From NCBI GenBank assembly GCA_028455995.1, contig JABELC010000010.1, positions 682,001-746,000 on the forward strand: a DNA stretch of 64,000 nt. Reading direction: 5' to 3'. This DNA is from Scleromitrula shiraiana (lineage: Eukaryota > Ascomycota > Leotiomycetes > Helotiales > Sclerotiniaceae). A model generated the notes under the pieces. It was given only the letters and a program-made list of their open reading frames with translations. It did not search any database and had not been told where the DNA came from. Made by a program: the position numbers and the translations under genes. How positions within the stretch are numbered: position 1 is the first letter of the stretch; the number at the start of each line of letters is the position of its first letter. Positions 34,057 to 44,892 of the stretch are shown one piece after another.

Positions 34057-37000
34057 TCATACTAGAACTAGAGGGTTTCAAGTTTCAAACAATGACAGTT
34101 TCTACGTAGATACTCGAGTACACTTAAATATAAATTATTTAATTAAGATGAGGGTGTTTGTTTGTATTGATCTTTTTTGTATTACTCGAGTATTATTTAC
34201 CTATTTACCTATTTACCAGCAAACATTGAAATTGAAATGCTTTTTTCTTCTTGTATGACGACGCCACAAACATTACGTACCGTCCCCTATTTTTGATTTT
34301 TGAGAACTCTTTATTACTCTACTATAATAGGATTAGCTTGTCAGCAGCTGCCAAGGGTTGATACGCGGCATTTAACAACTTTGCCGTTCGAGATGTGGCT
34401 GAGAAAGCATCTATAGACTCATCACATTACAAATTCCAATTCCTACTCTACATTGAAGTTGTAATTGTAAAAATACCAAGAGCCTTCTGCACATAAGTAT
34501 ACTCGAGTAAGTCCTCGGGCAATTACTCATGCTTTCCTCTCCAGAATCCTCTCCTAATCTGGCCCTCGAGAATTGCTATCAGCCCCCATCAGCCTCGAGC
34601 TCCATCAGCCCCCAAATCTCTTCTTGAGTGAAAACGCCATGGCGACACATACTGTTAACGTTCACCTACACTGCAATCCATCCGATCAGCATCTCTCGAT
34701 CTAACAGTCCTCAATAATATTTTTTCTTTCACGGTAGGAATCGCACAACTCGCGTTTTGGAACATCGAACCGTTTCCTCAAAAGTGGTCGAAGAGAGAGT
34801 AGCCAGGCTAGTTACAGTTAAATACAATCCCCAGCTCTACCATCGTATATACGATGAGTTCTGCACTATAACCTTGACAAGTCTATGAATCTATTACGAG
34901 TGAAGTAGTCAAAATTTAGGAAATCCGCAGAACGGAACGTGGTACGCGGCTGCAATTATACCCTTACAGAATGCCATGTTAGCTTTCATACACAAATAAA
35001 TATTCCCACCCATCAAAAGATTCCATGAATCAATGAACCCATGGAATCCATTCATCGCAGACTCATGAAACTTATTCTCACTGGCTTGGTTACTGCGGGA
35101 TTTAGTTTTGTAGTCATAATTCACTTTTGTTGTGCTTGATAATGATTGAATTGTAAACGAGAATGAGCGGAGGGAATACTATACGATCTAAAGATTCCAA
35201 GGCCGGGCTGTGAATATTCCACAGCACATACATGCACATAAAACCGGCGCGGTACGTCACGTCGATGTCGGGGCTGTGTATAGACCAGAAATCCACGGTT
35301 GCGAGGATTCGTTATTGGTGTAATCTTGAGGTCGGGCTGGACTTGGAACTGTTTGATATGATTTATATGATTCTTGGATAGGAAGGTCGTATTTCTTACT
35401 TAGGTATACGGGTAAGACTCTTCCATCTACCGTTACTATCAGGCGAGAGGAAGAAATAGACTTGGTTGAGGCAGTTAATAGTGTCATCTATGCTTGGTGT
35501 CTGTTCTTACAGCTATCGTTGACATACTCTTCTATATTCTATTGTATGTATCCGTTCCGTAGTATTCTCAATCAACCAACTGCGTCTGATGGATAAAGTG
35601 ACAAGTGGGTTATCTTATTGGTGTGTCTGGAAACGGCATAGTTTTGGTAAAGAAAGAATTGTCTTCGTAGTGATATAATAAATGTTGTAAATAAATGTAT
35701 ATGATCCTAGTAGATAAGTAGAAGGGACGATGTAAACTTAAACTTTGAACAACGCTCTGGTAATAAAAGGTGTATTGGATTCAATTGTAAACCGTTCAAG
35801 GGAATCATATAGAGACTAGAAGTCGATGACATAGAAAGAAAGAAAGAAAATAATAACTGCCATGATTAGCTCACATGTACTTAGGAATGCTCACACCCTA
35901 CTAAGTTTAAAGCAAAAACAGTAGTTAACTAAAGTTGCATTGATACATGTGCTGATTTTTCAACGGATGTGATGTTTAAATAGAATATCACTGATATCAT
36001 GCGAGAGTAAGATAATTATCCTAGAATTTTCGAATTGAATTGAGAGGAGCGAGAGGGACTTCCTGCGATTTCCTTTCAGGATCAAAAGCTGGGAGTATTT
36101 TATGTTGAAGTTCTCTAACAGCAAGAGTGCTCGAATGGGAAGGGATACATAGAGTCAGGGATCTTGTCTGAGCAGTCCGGTTACATGCAACTCCTCGCGC
36201 TATCGTTGGAGGTATATCTTTGGAATTCATAGAAGATGCTAAGAGATGTATTTTTGATATGTTTGTTCTATAATGTCGTCTCTGCAAATCGCTCATGTAC
36301 TGTATGACATATCAATCCATTGTATTAACTTCAGAGATTGATATGGACCGCACAAGTGGGAGAGGGATCGATTTCGATTAGAACTGCCCCAGAGAGCCAC
36401 TTCGTATGCGAGCTGTTACTAACAAATACGACTTCTCTTCTTCCAAATACAACATACCAATAACATAGTCATCTCTATGAACGCACTTTCTCTCATACTA
36501 TACTCTCCTCGGCCAATTCCATTCATTACCAGTATCCATAGTTGCAATTGATGCCCAAACAGAAAGTCCATTTCCATTTCAACCAGCTATATTCCTCTAT
36601 AACGCAGATACTATATCATCATTTCGAAGTCTCAAACTCGATAGTTTCATATAACCTCCAACCCTACTTATCGTAAGATCTAATGATCAAAGGTGAAAGA
36701 TTCATCGATCTTGGATGGGAGTTCATCTTTCCAAATCTTTAATAACTATCTAAAGATTTCTATATTCAAGTCCTTCAAGTCCCAACTATGACAACAGAGG
36801 AGGTTGCCTGTATCTATCATTACACAACATAGAAACGGGACAACAAGTCTCATCATAAGGCCATGAACACATATACAGAAGAAAACGTATCAGTGTCTAC
36901 TTGACAATTTGGACTCGACTACACTTAGTCCTTCGATATTAATCCTGCTTGAATGTATATAGCTCTCTAGCTTTAGTTTCCGAATAAAGTAGATATTTGA

Positions 37001-37502
37001 GAGTGGTAGATAGATACATCTAGGACAATATCGTATCGCTATGTACATGAGATTATCATCGACGCCCATAAAACAACTACTGAGACGATTGGTTTTTGGA
37101 GTGATCAAGTAAGGTGGTACATGTATGCAATGATGATACTTATTATCGATTGTATTCAGTATTTGGTATATATAACTTTCAAGAGCGAGACACAACAATT
37201 CGAAATCGAAAACACCAATTCAGTGAATCACAAGCAATCCATCAGACGAGAGCCATTTTATAAGAGCATGCGAGGGGAGAGTCTTCTAATGTATTCTATT
37301 GGATACTCTGATCGTTGTTTCGACGATACCTTTCGACAACATATTCATACAACTCATAGCTGGGGCCTCGAATACTTTATTGTACTCCGTAAACACCTAA
37401 AAACTAAACAAACTATATATCAGCAGGCAGATTACTGACTCGACAATTAAGGATTAAAACGTTCTTCGAGATTGGACTCTAGAGTATACTGCTTACCTAC
37501 CT

Positions 37503-37570
37503 AGATATTGTAGATATTAGAAAGAACATTTCGAATAGATATTGTAGATATTAGAAAGAACATTTCGAAT
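37503..37570. repeat. 34-bp perfect tandem duplication
   Basis: Two identical 34-bp units (37503-37536 and 37537-37570) beginning AGATATTGTAGATATTAG, with no differences. Confidence 0.97.
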
Positions 37571-38244
37571 ATTGTGAGGATCCCGTTATGTTACCGGTCG
37601 AGCTGGTACATCAAACGGGACGCTTATCAATATCGATATAAATCATCATCATCATCATCAGCATAAATTATACAAATATAATCAAGTAATTGTGATATTC
37701 TACATCCCAGTTGATCTCAACTCTGCATAATATAAACCTCTTTCCATCCGGCACGGCACTCACAAAAATACCGGGGCTTTATCATATCATATCATATCAT
37801 TCCCCCCTCTCTTCTTCCCCTTAGCTTTGCAACGGTAGTTTGTCTCTCTCTGTTTCGAAATTCTAGAACTCATGATCCGATCCTACCACCCCACCCACTC
37901 AAATCCAAATACCGGCAATATCCCTCCATCCATATCCATAATATATTATCTTAAAATCATCAGTATCCACGGCCCCGGAGGTCTACGTATACCTACTACA
38001 ACCACAACCACATCCACAAGAACTCAAGCAAGCAAGTGAGTGAGTGTCGTAAGTTCCTATGGGTGCCACACCATAATCAAAAATGACCTTTATAGTATGT
38101 GGTGAACACAGACTGATGTGGCGATTACGTACGGATTTCTACTTCATTTGATAGAATTCTGCTGCAGACCGTACTTTATTTTATATATGTGAATATGTAG
38201 CAATTGATTCAGTCTTCTGCATATACATACGTAGGCTTGTTGCG

Positions 38245-38282
38245 CCGATGTGCTGTGCTGTGCTGTGCTGTATTGTATTGTT
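38245..38282. repeat. (GTGCT)n and (GTATT)n pentanucleotide tract
   Basis: Four to five GTGCT units merging into GTATT units. Confidence 0.9.
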
Positions 38283-39152
38283 TGTTACTTTTGATTTCCA
38301 AGGCTTTTTTGTTTCGGGTTGAGTTTGGTTAGTTGCAGCGCATTGCATATCTGCATACGAGATACTGTACTGCAGTGAAGATCTCAATGATTGCTCGGAA
38401 TAGCATATCGTATTTTATATGACTTGTTACAGTGCTATCTTTGGTGTGTTTGAAAATATGTATACAACCGCAATGGGATTGACCATCCTCTCTCACAATC
38501 CAAAGAGAAACCGAGCTGCGAATGAATGCCAAGTAATTCCTCTCCTCCCCAGAATCCCCCCCCTTCCCCTCTCCTTTTCCTCCTCTCTCTCTCTCTCTCT
38601 CTCTCCAACCCCTAAGCCAAGAAATTATCCAATCTCAACTCCAATTTCTCCATCAAACTCTCATCAATTACAGTATCAGCCATTCTCTCATTACCGGTAC
38701 ACTCACGTAACTAATACGCTAATACGAACGAGTAAATAACTCATCAATCAAACCATCCGTGCGAAACCTTCGGACACGGGAAGCAACCCTATCTATCTAT
38801 CATTAATTCTACCACACCCCCTAGTAATTAAAAACTTCGGAAAATCCAACAAACAAACGAACAAATAAATCATCTAGAACTACCGTAGGCAAGCTACTGG
38901 GATTCTTAAATTTTTTGTTCCTGAAGCTAATCTAGGGCCTGGGTGAATTGAGATGAGGTTAATAAATTTCACTAATGCAGGAACGAGAATTGGGGAGCTC
39001 GAGGGATGGATGGATGGATGGGATCGTCAGGGGATTTTTATTTGATGAATCTTGGAGCGGACGCACGAGTGAGTACAAGAAAAAGAATTGGTAAGTCTAG
39101 TCTTGGGGTTTGAATTTGATCGATTTACTTATTAATACTTTTAGAGTAAATA

Positions 39153-39181
39153 GATAAAACTCAACTCAACTCAACTCAACT
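39153..39181. repeat. (AACTC)5 microsatellite
   Basis: Five AACTC units with a terminal variant. Confidence 0.9.
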
Positions 39182-39393
39182 AAACTCCAAGACGATAATA
39201 GATAGAACCATCTAATATATACAGAGTAGATAAAGTATAGATCGCGATATCTTTCCCTCCCAAATCTCATATAAAATAATACCCTTATCCCCAACCTTGA
39301 AATCTTATCTCAATTTCCAAACCCCAATCTTTAATTTTGACAGCACAGCACAACACCATCTCCATGCGTGTATTTCCCTGCTTATTAGATTTG

Positions 39394-39419
39394 CTCCGCT
39401 GCGCTGCGCTGCGCTGCGG
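39394..39419. repeat. (GCTGC)n microsatellite
   Basis: Four to five copies of a GC-rich pentamer flanked by CCGCTGCG and TGCGGAG. Confidence 0.9.
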
Positions 39420-39481
39420 AGAACACAAGAATAACAGGGAAGGCGCGATTTGGTTTTTGTTTCATTTAATTACCTTGCTTT

Positions 39482-39528
39482 TAGATATTAGATATTAGAT
39501 ATTAGATATTAGATATTAAATATTAGAT
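39482..39528. repeat. (TTAGATA)n heptanucleotide repeat
   Basis: Six to seven copies of a 7-bp unit, the last ones diverged. Confidence 0.9.
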
Positions 39529-40387
39529 GAACTACCGGTGTAAATGTGTAGGTGAGGGCGGTCTAGAATTGAACTGAACTGATATAGGTCAGGGTAGATG
39601 ATGTCACTGTATTTTGTACCGCTGGAGCCGTATCATTTATATTGCGAATGCAGTTGATTCATAAATACCTCAGTCTTACAGACGCGACGGACCGGGCGAC
39701 GGAAGGGTAGTCACCGAATGAGTTATGATGTGAGTTATGAGTAAGGCGATGTGTAATGCGAAAGAACCCCGAACCGCAGTACCAAAAATGGCAATCTTCG
39801 AAGATAGATCGATCCTATGGGAATTAGGCAACGTGATAAATGAATGAGTGAGGCTTTGTATTTAGAGGGAGTCAGCGAGGAGGAGGTATCACATGGCGGA
39901 TAATATATAATCGATGAGTAACGAAGGGATTGATTCATATATATCTATGTAGGCAGATGATTCTTGGATTCACGCTAGTCAGCTAATGGCGCAAGATGGA
40001 TTTTTTGTTCCTTCCTTCGTCCTACTGTATTGTATTCGTCCCTTACTCATTATACGATGGGAATAAAGAATTCAGTATAATGGTATTATTGAAACAAACA
40101 AAGAATTGGATTTATTAGTTATTGAAAGAAAATGTACCAGACTGTACAGTAGTAGTTCTCCCTGAAGAAGGAAGTTTAAGCTTAAGCTTTCCATCGGATC
40201 AATATTAGATATGGTAAAGATGTGATGTTACTGTACATATCGATACATACATGCAGATTGTAGATCCCCCGCCCTGCTCTGAAGAAAAGGAGTCAAATCA
40301 TCTAGATCTTTCTTTTCTCAAGACTCACAAGACGAAAGTAAATCCCCTGAAGTTATTATTCACATCTACTTTCCAAGGTCCATTTAC

Positions 40388-40410
40388 ACAGTACAGTACA
40401 GTACAGTACT
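40388..40410. repeat. (CAGTA)n microsatellite
   Basis: Four CAGTA units. A second array of the same motif lies at 40797-40835. Confidence 0.9.
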
Positions 40411-40483
40411 TCATGGAGCTCTTCTTCTCCTATTCCTTCCTTCTTCCATACCCATACCCATACACATACACTTCCACGAACAA

Positions 40484-40522
40484 GACAAAACAAAACAAAA
40501 CATAACATAACATAACATAACC
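40484..40522. repeat. (AAAAC)n-(ATAAC)n compound microsatellite
   Basis: Three to four AAAAC units pass directly into four ATAAC units. Confidence 0.9.
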
Positions 40523-40796
40523 TTGGAACACAACACCGCCATTTCACTTTCTCACCTGGATACTTCGGGTCCAAACTTTTAATAATCTAGAGATTCTTCA
40601 TACGTCCACATGTACCAGCCCGACTCCATTTTAATCAATTTTATCATAGACTTTTATCACCAAATTGACATCACGCGGATTGCATTTCCCCATATCATTT
40701 CTCCTATCCTATGCTAGCTACGGGTCTCTCATATCACCTAACGAAATACGCAAGAAAGATTGAATAAAAAGATCCGAAATTGGAGAGATTTGAAGA

Positions 40797-40835
40797 GTAC
40801 AGTACAGTACAGTACAGCACAGCACAGTACAGCAA
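40797..40835. repeat. (GTACA)n / (GCACA)n microsatellite
   Basis: About seven pentamers, with transitions from TACAG to CACAG and back. Confidence 0.9.
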
Positions 40836-41092
40836 AACAAGGCGTGTTTCATAAAGTAAGTTGTACATTTCCACCACATTTTCGCTCCCTTCTTTTCTCT
40901 TGGTCTTTCTTTCTTTCTCTCTTCCTTGAGATGAGATGAACCAGTCGGGGATAATTTATGATCTTGGATATCGTGGATGGGGCGGGGAGCCAAGCTTTTT
41001 TACGAATGGCGCTGGACTGGGGAGGGTTTTGGAAATATGCTTCATGGGAGGAGAGTGCGTTCATGGTGCTTTATATCCTTGTTTGATGTTAT

Positions 41093-41127
41093 TTCGTTTC
41101 GTTTCGTTTCTTTTCTTTTCTTTTCTA
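41093..41127. repeat. (TTTCG)n-(TTTCT)n compound microsatellite
   Basis: Three TTTCG units followed by four TTTCT units. Confidence 0.9.
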
Positions 41128-42504
41128 GGTACTGGCATCTGGATGGTTTTTATTCACGTGGAGTGGACGGATACTTGATTTCGAGATTATACGGAACTGT
41201 ACTTTTATTATTTACTGTTGTGTATAATTTCGATTTTTAATTTATGAGGGGGTTTTATTGGTATGAGGAGATGAGAATATGAGATAAATTTGAGCTGATT
41301 TGGGGGTAGTGAATGATTGAGGATTGATTTATTATTACTTACTCATTTGAATGAAGTACTGTATTAAAGAGGTTTTCGTTTCATAAGGAGATTTAACTGA
41401 AGATCCTCGACTCCTCATACAAATCATACAGAAAGGGTAATAAAAAGAATTCAATTTATCCTCATCGTACTTTACCAATAACGGTAATAATAGATGATTG
41501 GAATAATAATACCAACCAAGTACGAAGCACCAAGTACCAAGTACCAAGTACCAAGGCGTTTCAATTTCCCTATTTCCTTACTCGAGTATTCCTTCCTTTT
41601 TCTTAAAGGCTCTTTCCCATGTTTTTAATCTCTTAATCTATTAATCTATTATAATATCCAATCATATTTTATTCTTCATCACTTTTACCCAAATTTCAAT
41701 ACAAGGTTGTTAAATACGACGACTAATCAAATTCAATTTTTAGTTTATTAGTTTATTAGTTTATTACTTTATTACTTTATTACTTTCCATCTGTACTTTC
41801 CCAAATCCCTGGGTTCCTTCTGTTGTTTTTTTTGCTCCACCACCCGAGAAGAAAAAGGATCCACTCTTGAATATACATACGCCCACTCATTTACCCCTGT
41901 CGCTTCAATCCCATCAGATTCGATCAAATCTTGAAGGAATAAAACCATCATCGTTTCCTTCTTTCCCTTCTTATTTCTTTCTTTTACCACCCACCTCTCA
42001 ATAACCTCAATAACCCAAAACCTTCATTTTTCTCTCTCTGTCGTTCTACGGCAATTACACTCCTTCACAAAGTAACGATAACGTCAACGTGCTACGCGCC
42101 CCAAATACATCAGTGTTGAATCTAGTATTCCACGAAATCCAAACTCCCAAAATAAACAAAAAAACAAAGAAAGCCAACAAACCCATTTAAGGTCAACAAA
42201 GTCCAACAATCTGTTTTTAAACCATCCGCAAGAACAAAGACGACAAAGGATCTCTTCAACAATTAGGTTTATTTTTAGACGTCTAGAAAGAATCAAGAAC
42301 AACCACCAGTAAACAGCAGTGCTGCCAAATTTCAATACAAAAGTCTTCACGATTCCCACAAAGTACCAAACTTACTCTACTCACCCTCTTTCTCGAAGAA
42401 AGTAAATTCTAAACCTTACAATCGAAAGATACACACTTATCAAACACACACACACACACACACAAACACAATCGGAATTATCCCACCAAAAAACATCAAT
42501 CAAA

Positions 42505-43486
42505 ATGCGTTCCTCAATCGCTATCGGATCCCTTTTCACTGCTTTGGCAGCTGCTGGTCCTATCGTTAAGAAGGGTATTGAAGTCGAGGCTGTTACGGAT
42601 GTTGTCAACAACGTTGTAGTTGTCACTGCTACCGCAGCTCCAGTTATCGTTACTGTTACTGCCGGTGTCCCAGTTGTGGAGGCTACTACCGTTGTTACCA
42701 CCATTGCTGAAACTTCATCTGTTCGTCGTGGACGTCACAGCTATTCTCACGCTGCTCCTCCAGCTCCAGTAGCAACTTCATCTACTGCTCCAGTCGTTGT
42801 TGTTGTTACTACCTCAGCTGAGGCTGCTCCAGCCCCTGTTGCAACAACTCCTACTACTCCAGCCCCTGTTGTCCAAGTTCCAGCAAGCTCTTCTTCAGCT
42901 GCTGTCGTTGAGCCTACATCAACTGCTGCTACTCCAACTGCAACTGACTCCCTCAGTGCTTCTGCCCTTGCCGCTCACAACGCTGCTCGTGCTAGTCACT
43001 CCGCTGTTGCCTTGACCTGGAATCAAACACTTGCCGACTATGCTGCTCAAGAAGGTAGCTGCACAACCTTTGCTCACATCATGTAAGTTTTAACTAATCC
43101 CCCATTCTCTATCACTTGAATAATTGCTAATATTAAATAGGTCCGCTGGTGGTGGTGGATACGGACAAAACATTGCAGTAGCTGGTTCTTCATCCTCTTC
43201 TGCTTATGACAACCCAACTGCTCTCAAGAATGCCATTGATGAATGGTATGCTGAGGAATCTCTCTACGGTTCTTTGTATGGCCAGACATCACCATCTGAG
43301 TCCGTCGGTGATTTCTTGCATTTCACTCAAATGGTTTGGTTGAAATCTACTTCTGTTGGATGCGCTGTTATCAACTGCCCAACAGGTAATGGAATTTACC
43401 CAACCATGTCAGTTTGGTACTCAGTATGCAACTACTATCCTCAAGGAAACGTTCTTGGCGAGTTCGACGTCAACGTTTTGGCTTAA
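42505..43486 (+). CDS. secreted CAP-domain protein (SCP/PR-1-like)
   Basis: Two exons (42505-43082, 43141-43486, 58-nt intron) give 307 residues. The signal peptide is RSSIAIGSLFTALAAAGPI. A Val/Thr/Ala/Pro-rich linker (about residues 25-150) precedes the CAP domain (about 155-305). The domain shows AAHNAARASHSAVALTWNQT, GYGQNIAVAG, the CAP1 signature DFLHFTQMVWLKSTSVGCAV and the terminal CNYYPQGNVLGEF. Fungal CAP proteins, such as yeast Pry1, bind sterols and fatty acids in the extracellular space and can protect against lipophilic host compounds; that role is a family inference. The start has a strong context (CAAAATGCG) downstream of a (CA)n run at 42443-42466 and a long CT-rich leader. 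Confidence 0.92.
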
Positions 43487-44892
43487 ATGATATCATGCCC
43501 CGTTTGCACGAAAAGGAGTTACTGGCGTTTTTAACTTCCATGACCCCAAGCCATTGCGAACGGTGTTGAGGTTGTTTATCGCATTTTCTGGATTTGATTT
43601 TTTATAAAAAAGAGCTCTGGAGCTTAAAACCTACTTTTCATGTATGAACTTCTATTGAAAAGGGCGGTTTTGGTTGCTGCGCTGGGACGCTATATCACCT
43701 TGATACACAGCTAGCTGATGGATGACATTTGAACAAAAAGTAGATGAATTGGATTGATCTCGCGTCTCCCTGGGTGTTGGACGACTTCTTCTTTTACTTT
43801 ATACATTTGTTTGGACAACTTCGATCATATATCTGATGGATGCATCTGATGCGCTTTGGATGTTGGTTAGGGATGTTATCGCTTATGCATACTTGTATGG
43901 GCACTTGCTCATTTTATTCAGTTCGTGTAAATAATTCATATAAATCCTTGACTTTGATTTTGCCTTTAAGTTTGCCTTTTGCCTTTGTTGGAATTGTGAT
44001 GTGATTGTAATCGTCATTGTGAATATAAACATGAAAGACATACCTTGAAAAGATCCCATATAAGGATAAAGAAACCTCGCCGATATCCATCTGTCTGTCC
44101 AATCTATTTTTATACTGACTGCTGACTGCGGCGTGTAACGTATCAAAGTGACATGATGTGAAGCGATGAAGGTTTCAATAGATAGACAGGTGTGACTCGA
44201 CTCGACTGATAGACCTCATGGTATGGTATGACTGACTCGGATAGGGCTGATCAGTGAGTGACATGAGTGATAACAATAGATTGATTGCCTGGAGAATGAC
44301 ATCAATGATATGGAGTGGAACAAAGGGTAAAAGCTTGGCACTTGTAGCCACTTTTGGGCTCGGTAGTTGTGGCGGGCACTTTCACGTGTTGGGGAGAAAT
44401 TCTCAGATGGATGGTCTGTGCTCGGGCTATCGAAAAGCCCCTTGGCGATAAGGCCTCATTGGAGAGTGGACAAATAATTTTCCCCAATCCCAATCCCAAT
44501 CCCAATCCCAATCCCAATCCCAATCGCAATCGTTATAAAACAACTTCTTTTCTCGATTACTTCCCGAAGCGTAAACTCATTGAGACTTTGTTGTTGGGCT
44601 TACTGTTACTTCTATACTTGAGTATCATATTACATTCCTCGGGATCCTTTCACTGGAGTGAGCGCTTGATAGTTAATTTCCTAGTGAGGTGCGGGATAAG
44701 GAAAGGCAGCGGTTAACTAAACTAAACTTTAAAGTTATCCCGAGAGATCCAACTTCGATCGATCACCCCCACTACAGTTCTCGCACGCGCATTTCCTATT
44801 TCAAAGGATTGAATAGAGCTGCGGTCTTGCGTTTAAATCTTCAGAATTCCCGCGACCGACGTCAGCCGACTTTGTCATTCGAATTCGTAGCT
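43487..44892. other. intergenic between CAP gene and DUF255 gene
   Basis: About 1.4 kb with a CCCAAT hexanucleotide tract at 44486-44528. Open frames in the last 200 bp lack an ATG before 44893. No other gene is seen. Confidence 0.5.
44486..44528. repeat. (CCCAAT)n hexanucleotide repeat
   Basis: About seven CCCAAT units about 370 bp upstream of the DUF255 gene. The units contain CCAAT, the CBF/HAP-binding core, but the regular array looks like a microsatellite. Confidence 0.9.

Larger units (their letters stand above)
33657..42504. other. 8.8-kb gene-free interval rich in microsatellites
   Basis: I find no reading frame here with a recognisable domain, convincing splice structure or signal peptide; the longest frames (102-106 codons near 36.9-38.7 kb) look random. 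Composition is ordinary rather than AT-rich, so this is not a RIP block. It contains many short tandem repeats (listed separately) and a 34-bp tandem duplication. It may hold untranslated exons, regulatory DNA for the surface-protein genes on either side, or a non-coding RNA; none can be shown from sequence. The last 400 bp are CT/CA-rich leader-like DNA of the CAP gene. Confidence 0.6.

Noticed and set aside
37638..37660. Short ATC repeats as a possible CRISPR-like array
   Set aside because: Plain trinucleotide microsatellite without spacers; CRISPR arrays are not expected in a fungal nuclear genome.
44254..44716. Frames upstream of the DUF255 gene considered as an N-terminal extension
   Set aside because: No ATG in the continuing frame and no conserved sequence before the Gly/Gln-rich start at 44893.
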